Below, one piece after another: positions 28,091 to 37,200 of a DNA stretch of 64,000 nt. Origin of the DNA: M3007 sp041741155 (GTDB taxonomy: Bacteria > Bacteroidota > Bacteroidia > Chitinophagales > Saprospiraceae); assembly GCA_041741155.1 (NCBI GenBank), contig JBGSKO010000213.1, positions 62,001-126,000 on the forward strand, in the 5' to 3' direction. A program made the translations under genes and the position numbers. How positions within the stretch are numbered: position 1 is the first letter of the stretch; every line of letters starts with the position of its first letter. The notes beneath the pieces are model-generated. The model was not told the DNA's origin, did not search any database, and saw only the letters and a list, made by a program, of their open reading frames with translations.

Positions 28091-29290
28091 TTACTGCGCT
28101 TGTACCACCGGCAAATCAATGTAGCCGCGCCATTGCTTGTCCTCTTCGAACGCTGTGTCGGTGTAATCTTGCACTATATTATATAAGGTGTCCCGTTCAA
28201 TCGGGCGACGGCCCACGCGACGGATCATTTCGACCAGTTGGTGCGTAGTGAGCGCAGGGTTTTGCTCTTCAGAACCGGCCATGGAGTATATTTTAGTCGT
28301 GTCGTCTATGGTGCCGTCAATATCGTCCACCCCAAATGCGAGGGACATTTGAGCCAGGGTGCGCCCGATCATGGGCCAGTATGCCTTGACGTGATCGAAG
28401 TTGTCCAGATAAATCCGGCTGATGGCGTAGTTGCGCAAGTCCTCAACCGCAGTGCCTTCGGGGACATGGCTCATTTGATTGTCCTGGTTGCGAAACTTGA
28501 GAGGGATAAAAGTTTGGAAACCGCCGGTTTTGTCTTGCAGGAGCCGGAGTTGTTCAAGGTGGTCAATTCGGTGCCAGAATTTTTCAATATGGCCGTAAAG
28601 CATGGTGGCATTGGAGCGGCCGCCAAGTTCGTGCCATACTTCGTGGATGCGTAGCCATTGCTCACCGGTGCATTTGTCGGCGGCGATTTGCTCGCGGATT
28701 TCCGGATGAAAAATTTCGGCGCCACCACCGGGCATGCTGTCGAGGCCTGCTTCTTGCATAAGTCGCATACCCTCTTCGTAGGTTACTTTGCCCTTTTTAA
28801 AAATATAATGGTACTCCACCGGAGTGAGTGCCTTGACGTGGAGTTCGGGTCGGTGCGCTTTAATTTTTCGGAAAAATTCCTGGTAAAACGGCAGATCATA
28901 CTGCGGCAAAACCCCGCCTACGATATGCACCTCGGTCACGGGCTGCCCGTCGTAGCGGCGCACCATGTCGAACATTTCCTCCATGGTATATGCCCAGGCA
29001 TCGGTATCGCTGCGCTGTTTGATGAGCCGGGAATACGAGCAAAACTTGCAGTCGTAGACGCAGAGGTTGGTGGGTTCGATGTGGAAATTGCGGTTGAAAT
29101 AGGTGTTATCCCCGTTTTTTCGCTCGCGGATGGCATTTGCAAGTACGCCCACGAAAGCCAGGTCGCCGTTTTCAAACAAAAAAAGTCCTTCCTCCGGACT
29201 GATGCGCTGTTGATTCGCCACTTTTTCGGCGATTTGTCGGTGTTCGGTACCGAGTCCCTTGTGCTGGAGTAACAATTCTAATTGCTGCAT
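28091..29290 (-). CDS. mqnE: Aminofutalosine synthase (radical SAM)
   Basis: 399 residues. The radical-SAM Cys triad is C77, C81 and C84 (NLCVYDCKFCSYSRL), the CxxxCxxC form used by MqnE and MqnC. VHIVGGVLP, LTPVEYHYIFKKGK and GLDSMPGGGAEIF follow, as in MqnE. The enzyme joins the MqnA product to S-adenosylmethionine to give 6-amino-6-deoxyfutalosine. It heads a likely mqnE-mqnA(-msrA) transcript. MqnC is a related alternative, but the GGGAEIFHPEIR region and the pairing with MqnA favour MqnE. Confidence 0.93.
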   Translation of the reverse strand: MQQLELLLQHKGLGTEHRQIAEKVANQQRISPEEGLFLFENGDLAFVGVLANAIRERKNGDNTYFNRNFHIEPTNLCVYDCKFCSYSRLIKQRSDTDAWAYTMEEMFDMVRRYDGQPVTEVHIVGGVLPQYDLPFYQEFFRKIKAHRPELHVKALTPVEYHYIFKKGKVTYEEGMRLMQEAGLDSMPGGGAEIFHPEIREQIAADKCTGEQWLRIHEVWHELGGRSNATMLYGHIEKFWHRIDHLEQLRLLQDKTGGFQTFIPLKFRNQDNQMSHVPEGTAVEDLRNYAISRIYLDNFDHVKAYWPMIGRTLAQMSLAFGVDDIDGTIDDTTKIYSMAGSEEQNPALTTHQLVEMIRRVGRRPIERDTLYNIVQDYTDTAFEEDKQWRGYIDLPVVQAQ

Positions 29291-29368
29291 TTTGTGCTTT
29301 TTCTCGTCCTTGATTTGGCTGAAAAGTTGTCAAACGCTAAACCCGCATAAACTCCGAAGGTTCAGGCT

Positions 29369-30490
29369 TTATTCAAACTTGACAATCTGCATCAGCTTGC
29401 GTGCATTTTCTATATTGGAAAACTGGGTTTCCAGTACGGCCTTGCGGTCGCTGATTTTTCCCGGTTCAAAGGGGGCATTAATAAGCGCCTCCACGGTTTG
29501 CCGGATGGCGGCAGCGGAGTTGCGGACATAACAAAGCGGCTTGAGGTCCATGCCGCTGACCATATTGTCGTTTACGATGCAAAAACGTCCGCGAAACAAG
29601 GCGTTGAGCAATTTGAGTTTTATGCCGGAAGCCTGGAAGGAAACCAGCAAGTTGATGTGCGCATTCCGAAGCAGATCAACCATGCGCTCCTCATCGGGGT
29701 TGTCCACCAGGGTGATATGATCGTATTTGCCGACGAGTTCGCGCAGGCGCTCGGTTGGTTGCATACCGGCGACAACAAAGGGGATATCAATTTCGGAAAA
29801 CACCTCGGTTATCAGCCAGATAGCGGCCCGGTCGTTGTCCGGCACGCTCAGTTTTCCGTGAAAAAGCACATACGTTCCACGTCCGGGCTGGCTTTCTACT
29901 GCGGAATTCGGGTGAAATGCCGGGATGTAGTGCGTATTTGATTTGAATTGGCGGTAGTACGCCTGGTCTGTGCCGGACAAGGTAAGTATCTCGTCGGCGT
30001 GCAGGACCACCTTGGGTTCGATGCGCTGCAAGCGCAGGCTCTCGATAAAATAGTACAGTTTTTCCAGTCCGGGGTCCGTCAGGTGAGAAAGGCTCTCATA
30101 ATACTGCCATTCCACATTGTGCATGCGTACAATTTTTTGGCGGCCACGGAGCCGTTTGTGCCACACATATCGGGCAGTGTGCATGCCTTCGAAGAGAATC
30201 GGATGGCTATCTTTTCGGAGGCGACGCACCAAATCAGCGCTCCAACGGGTACGTATGATGAAGGGCATTAAACCGATCTGATACCAGACGGAGCGACTGC
30301 GTGGGTAGTAGTTCACTTCGTGACAGTATTTTTCCAGGTTTTCCTGCTCGGTTCGGTTGCCGTACTTGAAACAATGCAAAATCACCTTGACGCCCAGCTG
30401 GTGCAATGCCTTGATCTGATTGTAAATGACGATCACACCGCCGTAGTTTGCCGGGTAGGGAATGTCAAAAGAAACGATGTGCAGGTACAT
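29369..30490 (-). CDS. GT-B glycosyltransferase (family 4/1-like)
   Basis: 373 residues. The N-terminal MYLHIVSFDIPYPANYGGVI is the usual acceptor-domain opening of GT4-type enzymes. KIVRMHNVEWQYYESLS (about 118-134) marks the first domain, and YVLFHGKLSVPDNDRAA with VVAGMQPTERLREL the second. The last part (NLLVSFQASGIKLKLLNALF) holds the sugar-nucleotide site, with Gly-Ile-Lys-Leu-Lys in place of the usual Glu-rich motif, as in some polysaccharide-cluster enzymes. It probably acts on a surface glycan. A near-match -7 box (TATCTTCG, 30541-30548) lies about 50 bases upstream. The 78-base gap to mqnE suggests an independent unit. Confidence 0.82.
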   Translation of the reverse strand: MYLHIVSFDIPYPANYGGVIVIYNQIKALHQLGVKVILHCFKYGNRTEQENLEKYCHEVNYYPRSRSVWYQIGLMPFIIRTRWSADLVRRLRKDSHPILFEGMHTARYVWHKRLRGRQKIVRMHNVEWQYYESLSHLTDPGLEKLYYFIESLRLQRIEPKVVLHADEILTLSGTDQAYYRQFKSNTHYIPAFHPNSAVESQPGRGTYVLFHGKLSVPDNDRAAIWLITEVFSEIDIPFVVAGMQPTERLRELVGKYDHITLVDNPDEERMVDLLRNAHINLLVSFQASGIKLKLLNALFRGRFCIVNDNMVSGMDLKPLCYVRNSAAAIRQTVEALINAPFEPGKISDRKAVLETQFSNIENARKLMQIVKFE

Positions 30491-30692
30491 GGCCGGGCGG
30501 GTCTGGTGCGAAAATGGGAGGATGTGCCGGAAAGCGGGGGCGAAGATAGGTTATCCGTGATTTTACCAGCCCTGGGAAAAAATTTTTGCCGTTCTGCTTG
30601 TTTGTTCTTTGGCAATCGCCATACCTTAGGTCACTCTTATGAGCACATTCTTTTCGAGTCTGAAAACATATTGTTAACCAAAATTTGAGGAT

Positions 30693-30953
30693 ATGAATAT
30701 CACTTTTGAGGAGCTCCGCCGCATCAAACATGCATTGCCCACTGGAAGCATTGCCCGGATTGCCCAAGAACTGAACATTGACGAACAAACGGTGCGCAAC
30801 TATTTCGGCGCCCACAATTATGAAGAGGGCCAAATCGTAGAATGGCATTTGGAACCCGGGCCAAACGGCGGTATCGTACATTTGGAGGACACTTCTATTT
30901 TGGAACGTGCACAGCAAATTCTCGGTGAGCAAGATGCTGCCAGTTCAAACTAA
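30693..30953 (+). CDS. Small helix-turn-helix protein
   Basis: 86 residues. Residues about 18-40 (GSIARIAQELNIDEQTVRNYF) form a clear helix-turn-helix with a recognition helix that could bind DNA. The second half is short and Gly/Pro-rich (EWHLEPGPNGGIVHLEDTSI), ending in a helix. Small proteins of this build are common in Bacteroidota genomes, but no member is known to me to have a defined role. It lies alone between a divergent glycosyltransferase gene and a convergent methyltransferase gene, ending in a strong shared terminator. Confidence 0.8.
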   Translation: MNITFEELRRIKHALPTGSIARIAQELNIDEQTVRNYFGAHNYEEGQIVEWHLEPGPNGGIVHLEDTSILERAQQILGEQDAASSN

Positions 30954-31015
30954 AGTCAATTTCTAACGCTTCTTGTACACTGCCCGAGCAATCTGGCAGA
31001 CGTTAAAAATCAAAA

Positions 31016-31050
31016 AAGGGAAGTCCGGCACTCGGGCTTCCCTTGTTTTT
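31016..31050. terminator. Strong bidirectional terminator
   Basis: A 12-base-pair stem (31016-31027 with 31033-31044, one G-T pair) and a 5-base loop, preceded by an A run and followed by TTTTT. It closes the HTH gene on the plus strand and trmN on the minus strand. Confidence 0.92.
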
Positions 31051-31077
31051 GGTGCGATGGTCTGTGCAACCTGTTGA

Positions 31078-31797
31078 TTACCAATTTAAATAAAATGCCC
31101 CGGTCAATGCCCGAAATTCTGCCGAATAGCCGTCTCCCTCCGGGTGCAGCACCAGACTGGAGCGCTCGAACCGGTACGGCGTGCGCTCCAGCTGAATTAA
31201 GAGGCGCTCCACAGGTTTTTCCAAGCGGCTGCGCACGGTTGTCCGTCGGGTGCAATACAGCCCGCGGATACTCCCCCATTCAATCAATCGCTGTCCTTGC
31301 AAGGGTGGCAAAATGATGCAAAAACGTCCCGTTGGAGCCAATAGTCGCTCTGCGGCGTCCAGTAAATCATCAAGATCAAGGGAAATGGCGCTCCGGCTGT
31401 GGCGGCGGGTTGGATCGGGCGACCAGACCGCTTCCGTGAAGAACGGCGGATTGCTGACAATGAGGTCAAAATACTCCCCGGCGGTTGCTGAAAAATCCTG
31501 TACCCGCTGCTCCACAACCGCAATGCGCTCAGCCCAGGGCGAAGCGGCTACATTGTACCGGGCAGCAGCACAGGCTTCGGCGAGCAATTCCACCGCTATT
31601 ATTTGTACACCGGACTGCTGCTCCGTGCGTTGGGCCAGCATGAGCGCAAGCAGTGCCGTGCCGGCGCCGATATCCAGTATCCTGCGGGCATTATCAATTT
31701 CGGACCAGGCACCGAGCAGAACACCGTCGGTACCAACAGGGTGTACACCCCTACCCTGCTCAACGAGGAAGCGTTTGAATCGAAACGGAGGCGGCAC
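31078..31797 (-). CDS. trmN: tRNA1(Val) adenine-37 N6-methyltransferase-type enzyme
   Basis: 239 residues, a Rossmann-fold methyltransferase. FRFKRFLVEQGRGVHPVGTD gives the family's N-terminus, ILDIGAGTALLALMLAQR is motif I for S-adenosylmethionine, IAVELLAEACAAA is motif II and LIVSNPPFF carries the NPPF catalytic motif of adenine-N6 methylases. In E. coli the relative (YfiC/TrmN6) methylates A37 of tRNA-Val. The start at 31797 overlaps the end of the phospholipase-D-like gene by 38 bases. Both ends look genuine, so the overlap is real and the genes are probably translated from one message. Confidence 0.9.
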   Translation of the reverse strand: MPPPFRFKRFLVEQGRGVHPVGTDGVLLGAWSEIDNARRILDIGAGTALLALMLAQRTEQQSGVQIIAVELLAEACAAARYNVAASPWAERIAVVEQRVQDFSATAGEYFDLIVSNPPFFTEAVWSPDPTRRHSRSAISLDLDDLLDAAERLLAPTGRFCIILPPLQGQRLIEWGSIRGLYCTRRTTVRSRLEKPVERLLIQLERTPYRFERSSLVLHPEGDGYSAEFRALTGAFYLNW

Positions 31798-33424
31798 CGC
31801 TGTTTGTTTTTATGGAAATGATGTATGTGCCGGCCGGCAACGCCCTTGGCCAGGCGATTTCTGTCAACGTCCCGCTGCTGCTGGTTGTATTCCAAAGGCG
31901 GCCTTTGACATCCCGGATTTCAATGGTTGCGAAACCGGGAACGTCATTATTTTGGCGTACAAACAGACGATCGTGTACAGGATTTGGAAAAACCTCGAAT
32001 GTTTGGCTGGCAATACCCGTCGTCGAAGTGCTGATTTCTGCCCAGCGCCGCTCGAATTCCGCCTGAAACAGCACAGCCAGATCGGGATCGCGGATGATGA
32101 GCGTATTCTCATCGTTGTTGCTCTCGGCATTTTGGCTCCAGTTGTGCGAGCCGGTCACCACCGTCGGTTGCGAGGCCGGGTAACCGGCGTCCACAACTAC
32201 GTACTTGTGGTGCAAGAGTGGCGAAACGGAGTGTGCCTGTACCGGTACGCCGTTGTTGCGCAGCCAGTCAAATTCGGTGCCGGAATCATGGATATTTTCG
32301 ATTAAACCGCGCACCCAGGTACCGCTGTTGTGCTCTGCAATCATGGCATTACCCAACTCGTTTTTGGTAAAGGAAAACAACGCAAAACTTGCCTGATGAT
32401 CTGCTGTACGAACTGCTGCTTCGATACGTTGGGTAACCTGATCGGACGGTGAAAAATAGCTTGATACCGAGCGTCCGCCAATGACGAAATGGTGGGGTGT
32501 GTTGTCCGTTTTGTTTTTGCCAAAGCGGCTGGCTGCAACGTCGGGGGATGCCGTACTGCTGCCCCACATTTCATTAAACTCCAGTTCGTAGGTTTGGGCA
32601 AGCGATTGATCCTGAATGAATAACGTGTTGTTGTGATCTTCAACCATGTTGGTATTGGTCCAGTTCATGGAACCGCTCATAACCCAGGACTTATCGGGCA
32701 ACTCCGCATCTATAACCAGAAATTTGTTGTGCATGAGCGCGGAGTCGTTTCCGTACAATACCGGGAACAAGGGCGGCGGCTTGAGCGCTGAATTGGCCGT
32801 AGCTTCTGCTGCAATATAACGTACCCGTACGCCCCGGTTGTGCGCAGCTTTGACTGCGTTGACGAGATCGGTGCGGTTGGTGTTGTACATGACTACGTCG
32901 AGCGTCTTCTCGGCAGCGTTGATACGGGCGATTGTTTCCAAGTAAACCTCTTCATAAGTAGTGCCGTCGGGGGTGATTCCGCCCGCAGCCGCCGAGTCTA
33001 TGCCCTGGCTAAAGAAAATTTTGATTTGCCCGGAAGAAAGTGACTGTGTGGCGAATGGCCGAAGTTCGGAGTACAAGGTATCCTGGTTGCGCATGCTGGC
33101 CACACGCACCCAGTAAATAGTGCCTGGCTGGAGATTGGACAGTACAAACGTGTGCTGTTCCAAAGCAGTCGGCATGGTGTGGAATGTAGTTAGATTGCCC
33201 GGCGTAGAGCCGTAAAAAACAGTCGAGGTCGTGGGGGCACTGGTTGCCCAGGACAGTCGGAACCCGTTTGACTGAATGTCTGATTGCTCCGGTTGATTGA
33301 CCCAAAAAAAATCGGACATCTGGCCGACAGGAGGAAAATGAAGAGCAGACCGAAGACTCGTTGTCGTTGAAAAAGCCGGCAAAGTGGCGGTTATCAGGCA
33401 AGCGACCAAAAAGGTTTTGCGCAT
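31760..33424 (-). CDS. Secreted phospholipase-D-like protein with T9SS type A sorting domain
   Basis: 554 residues from the ATG at 33424, which places the signal peptide MRKTFLVACLITATLPAFS at the N-terminus. Residues about 35-130 form a fibronectin-III-like domain. Two PLD half-sites follow: MHNKFLVIDAE then GSMNWTN, and LHHKYVVVDAG then GSHNWSQNAESNNDE, each with the HxK and a downstream Asn/Glu. Both HKD half-sites appear intact. The last ~75 residues (FEVFPNPVHDRLFV to the end) are a type A T9SS sorting domain, so the enzyme is exported to the surface or medium. It may cleave phospholipids or nucleic acids. A longer start at 33478 lacks a signal peptide and was not used. Confidence 0.88.
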   Translation of the reverse strand: MRKTFLVACLITATLPAFSTTTSLRSALHFPPVGQMSDFFWVNQPEQSDIQSNGFRLSWATSAPTTSTVFYGSTPGNLTTFHTMPTALEQHTFVLSNLQPGTIYWVRVASMRNQDTLYSELRPFATQSLSSGQIKIFFSQGIDSAAAGGITPDGTTYEEVYLETIARINAAEKTLDVVMYNTNRTDLVNAVKAAHNRGVRVRYIAAEATANSALKPPPLFPVLYGNDSALMHNKFLVIDAELPDKSWVMSGSMNWTNTNMVEDHNNTLFIQDQSLAQTYELEFNEMWGSSTASPDVAASRFGKNKTDNTPHHFVIGGRSVSSYFSPSDQVTQRIEAAVRTADHQASFALFSFTKNELGNAMIAEHNSGTWVRGLIENIHDSGTEFDWLRNNGVPVQAHSVSPLLHHKYVVVDAGYPASQPTVVTGSHNWSQNAESNNDENTLIIRDPDLAVLFQAEFERRWAEISTSTTGIASQTFEVFPNPVHDRLFVRQNNDVPGFATIEIRDVKGRLWNTTSSSGTLTEIAWPRALPAGTYIISIKTNSGAASVSIQTLPR

Positions 33425-33508
33425 GATCGTCGTAGGTATGGCGCGGCGTTGTCGTCCGCAGGGTGAACGAATCGCCAAAACATTTCGGTCCGATTGCCGT
33501 CGGATAGA

Positions 33509-34162
33509 TTATGCGCGGTTTCCAAAAAGCAGGCTGCCGATGCGTACCATCGTGCTGCCCTCCTCCACGGCCATTTCCCAGTCGGAAGACATTCCCATGG
33601 ATATTTCGCGGAAATGCGGTGCATCCTGAAAGTACCGACGCTGAAGGTTGGTGAAAATAGTTCGCAAATGCCTGAACTCGCTGCGCACCTGTTCGGTGTC
33701 GTCGGTGAACGAAGCCATACCCATCACACCGCAAAGGCGAATGTGCCGCATGGCCTGGTACGACGCACTTTCGAGCAGCTCACTGGCCTCCTGTTCATCC
33801 AGGCCAAACTTGGTTTCTTCGTCGGCGATGTGGAACTGGAGCAGGCAGTCAATCACGCGACCGATCTTGGCTGCTTGTTTGTCAATTTCCTCCAAAAGCC
33901 GCAAACTGTCCACAGAATGGATCATGCTGACAAACGGAGCGACAAGCCGCACCTTGTTGGTCTGCAGGTGTCCGATCAGGTGCCATGCGATGTCAGGAGG
34001 GAGCTGTTCGGCCTTGGAAACTAATTCCTGGGCGCGGTTTTCACCGAAAACGCGCTGCCCGAACCGGTACAAATCAAGGATTCGTTCCGGGGGATGCGTC
34101 TTGGACACGGCCACCAAGGTGACATGGCGAGCATTTAACTTTTGGAAGAGCTCTTGATACAC
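33509..34162 (-). CDS. yggS: YggS/PLPBP-family pyridoxal-phosphate homeostasis protein
   Basis: 217 residues from a GTG at 34162. The PLP lysine lies in VTLVAVSKTHPPE, followed by GENRAQEL, WHLIGHLQTNK, GLDEQEASEL, GVMGMASF and the phosphate-binding SMGMSSDWEMAVEEGSTMVRIG, so the fold is complete. The family buffers free PLP and affects amino-acid balance. It is not a catalytic racemase. The frame runs on to 34432, but that would overlap the divergent adhesin gene. An exact promoter box at 34187-34194 sits 24 bases before the GTG, which settles the start. Confidence 0.9.
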   Translation of the reverse strand: MYQELFQKLNARHVTLVAVSKTHPPERILDLYRFGQRVFGENRAQELVSKAEQLPPDIAWHLIGHLQTNKVRLVAPFVSMIHSVDSLRLLEEIDKQAAKIGRVIDCLLQFHIADEETKFGLDEQEASELLESASYQAMRHIRLCGVMGMASFTDDTEQVRSEFRHLRTIFTNLQRRYFQDAPHFREISMGMSSDWEMAVEEGSTMVRIGSLLFGNRA

Positions 34163-34186
34163 GGTATTCCGATAATTTTGGCCCGT

Positions 34187-34194
34187 CAAAGGTA
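34187..34194 (-). promoter_or_regulatory. -7 box (TACCTTTG) of yggS
   Basis: Exact TAnnTTTG match on the minus strand. Ten bases away on the other strand lies a near match (TACCTTCG, 34204-34211) for the divergent adhesin gene, so the two promoters nearly touch back to back. Confidence 0.72.
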
Positions 34195-34265
34195 GTGAAA
34201 CGCTACCTTCGCCACCTATTTTTAAACTGATTTCACATCCATAATCAACTTGATTTCCGCCTCCC

Positions 34266-37200
34266 ATGTACAAAACACTTCCTTTCTCCATGCACCGTTG
34301 CTCTACGCTAATCTGTCTTTGGGTACTTTCCGCCGGACTTTCTTTGACGACCACTTTTTTGAATGCGCAGTCTCCGACTGGGCTACTTTCATTGGTTGGC
34401 CCGGATACAATCTGCGCAGGTGCGCGTGACACGCTTCAAGTGCAGTTTTCCAATGGTTCAGATCCGTACACGTTTGTTTATTCTATTAATGGCGTAGCAC
34501 AAACCGCCATTACAACGAGCAATAACCCGCACACCTTCCTGACCCCGCCACTCACTGCCGGGCAACAAATTATTCAATTGGAAAGCGTGGATGCCAACGG
34601 GGTCATTGGTACAGCAAATGGCCTCGATACCATCGTTGTTTTGCCTGTACCTGCTGCCCTCCTGCTGAGCGATACAGTGGCGCTCTGTGCCGGGCAAACA
34701 GACACCCTCCGCATTCGGTTTTTCGGCCCTGGCCCGTACACGTTTCAGTATTCTGTACAAACGGATACCATGCCAACGGACACGCTCCCAGCCATAACCA
34801 CCACCGACACAACCTTTCTGATTCCGATTACACCGCCTTCCGGTGCAACAGTTTACCGGCTGGTGGGTGTGGGCAACGGCAACTGTGCCGGACAAGTCAG
34901 CGGCATCTTTCTGGCGAATGTACAACCTGCTCTGACTGCTGTTATTTCCGGCGGTGGGCAAGTATGCCAAGGCGGAAGTGGCTCTTCCATCACAATCACG
35001 TTCGATGGTCCCGGTCCGTACACCGTCGTATATCGTGCCGGAGCGGTTGTGCAACCGGATATAACCACGTCAAACAACCCGCTGATCATTCCTGTGAATC
35101 CGGTTTCGGGTACATTTTATCAGTTGGAAAGCGTGACAAACGGCGTGTGTACAGGGACCGTATCCGGTTTCGCGCTTGTTGCAGTATTTACCCCGTCCAC
35201 AGCGGAACTTTCCAGCGATATCACGGTCTGTAGCGGCACGGACACCAGTTTGGTGGTAGATTTCACGGGCAGTGGTCCGTTTTTGCTGGAATACTCGATA
35301 GATGGTATTATTCAGCCCATTGTAGAAACCTTCGATGACCCGCTCCTTATCCCGGTGAATGTGACAGACACTACGGTATACACTTTGATTAGTGTGGAAT
35401 CTCCCGGTTGTTTTGGCTCGGTCATTGGTACGGCAACAGTTTTTACAAACTACCCTCCGGAGCTCACCAATCTGTTTATTTCGTGTGATTTGATTAATCA
35501 AACGTACTCCATCGAATTTGATGCCATCGGAACGCCGCCGTTCGTCGTAACCGGGGTAGGCGGATCATTTGTTGGCGATCATTTTACCAGCGATGCTATC
35601 CCGCTCAACGATCCGTATACGCTTTTGCTGAACGATGCAAACAACTGTGGTTTGGTGCCGATAAACGGTTTTTCCAACTGCTTTTGCCTCTCATTTGCCG
35701 GCGAAATGGATTTGGATACCCTCCAAGGCTGTGTCGGCGATTCCACTGAGGCCATTTTCCTCGGCTTTGAGGAGTTAGAAGTAGAAGATACCTTGCTGTT
35801 CTTTTTGCATACCAATTCAATTGACACCCTCGGTACGATTCTCGATGTCAGAGGAGTGCCCATCTTTGAGTTCCTGCCGGCCACAATGACCCTTGGTACC
35901 ACCTATTATATCTCGCCGGTAGCAGGCAACAACAATGGTATGGGTGGTGTGAATTTGAGCGATCCTTGCTTGTCCGTTTCTCCGGGTACTCCAATCGTGT
36001 GGAATGAAGCGCCAACTGCCGCAATTTCCGGCGATTTCGATATTTGTGCCGGTGAGACGGTGCTTATTCCGGTTACGCTTACTGGTCAGCCGAATTTTAA
36101 CCTGACTTACAACGTCAACGGCGTGCCTGAAACTGCCGTGGTTTTTCAGAATACCTTTACCATTAGTGCAACCCTTCTCGCCAACACGACCTTCGAATTG
36201 GTCTCGGTAGAAAACGGGCAATGCCAGGGTGCCGTCAGTGGTCAAAGTGCCGTGACAGTACACACCATTCCGCAAATCACAAATGTCACGGTACTCTGTG
36301 CGCCCGATAAATTGTCCTACACCCTGGAGTTTGATGTAGAAAATGCCGACCTGCCGACAGCGTTTGTGGCAGGTACAATTACAGGTACACTGGATACGAT
36401 AACGGGGCATTTTATCAGCGATCCGCTGCCCGCGCAGACGGCCTATTCGGCAATAGTTTCTGATTTCTGGCAGTGTGGCGTGGATTCGATCAGCGGCACA
36501 GGACTTTGCCCTTGCGAGACCGAAGCGGGAAGTATGGACCAAACACCGCTGTTTTTGTGTGCCGGCGCCATCGCCTCTGTCGCTCCGGCAACGGGTTCCT
36601 TGTTGACATCAGTGGATACGCTTTTGTACGCGCTGGTGACCACAAACTCCCCCTCTACCTGGGCAATTTTGGAACTCAGCGATGCGCCTGTTTTTGCTTT
36701 TGACCCGTCAACAATGACACCGGGTACCACCTACTACATTTTTGTTTTGGCCGGTTTGGCTACCCCTACCGGTATAGATCTTAGCCATCCTTGTGCATCA
36801 GTTTCCGTTGGATCTACCGTCGTGTGGCAACCGCAGCCCGCAGTATCCCTGGGAACAGATGCGACCATTTGTCAGGGAGATAGCACCACGCTGGTTCTTA
36901 ATTTTTCCGGAAATGCACCCTACATCGTGACGTATAGCGCCAACGGCGTGAACCAACCGACGCTCAACACCAGCGATTCGCAATTTTTGTTGACGTTGAA
37001 CCCCACCGATACTACGGTATATATCCTGGCTGGCGCTTCGGGCAATGGCTGTCCGGCCAGTCTGAACGGCGGCGCTACGGTGACCGTCAATCCGACACCA
37101 CAAGTACAGAACATCGTGACAAACTGCGACCTGGCTACTCAGACCTATCTTTTGTCTTTCGACGTACTCAATGCAACTGCACCCACCGTGAGCGGCGTAC

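Noticed and set aside
34163..34432. N-terminal extension of yggS by 90 residues
   Set aside because: It overlaps the divergent adhesin start, matches nothing in the family and contains an exact promoter box at 34187-34194.
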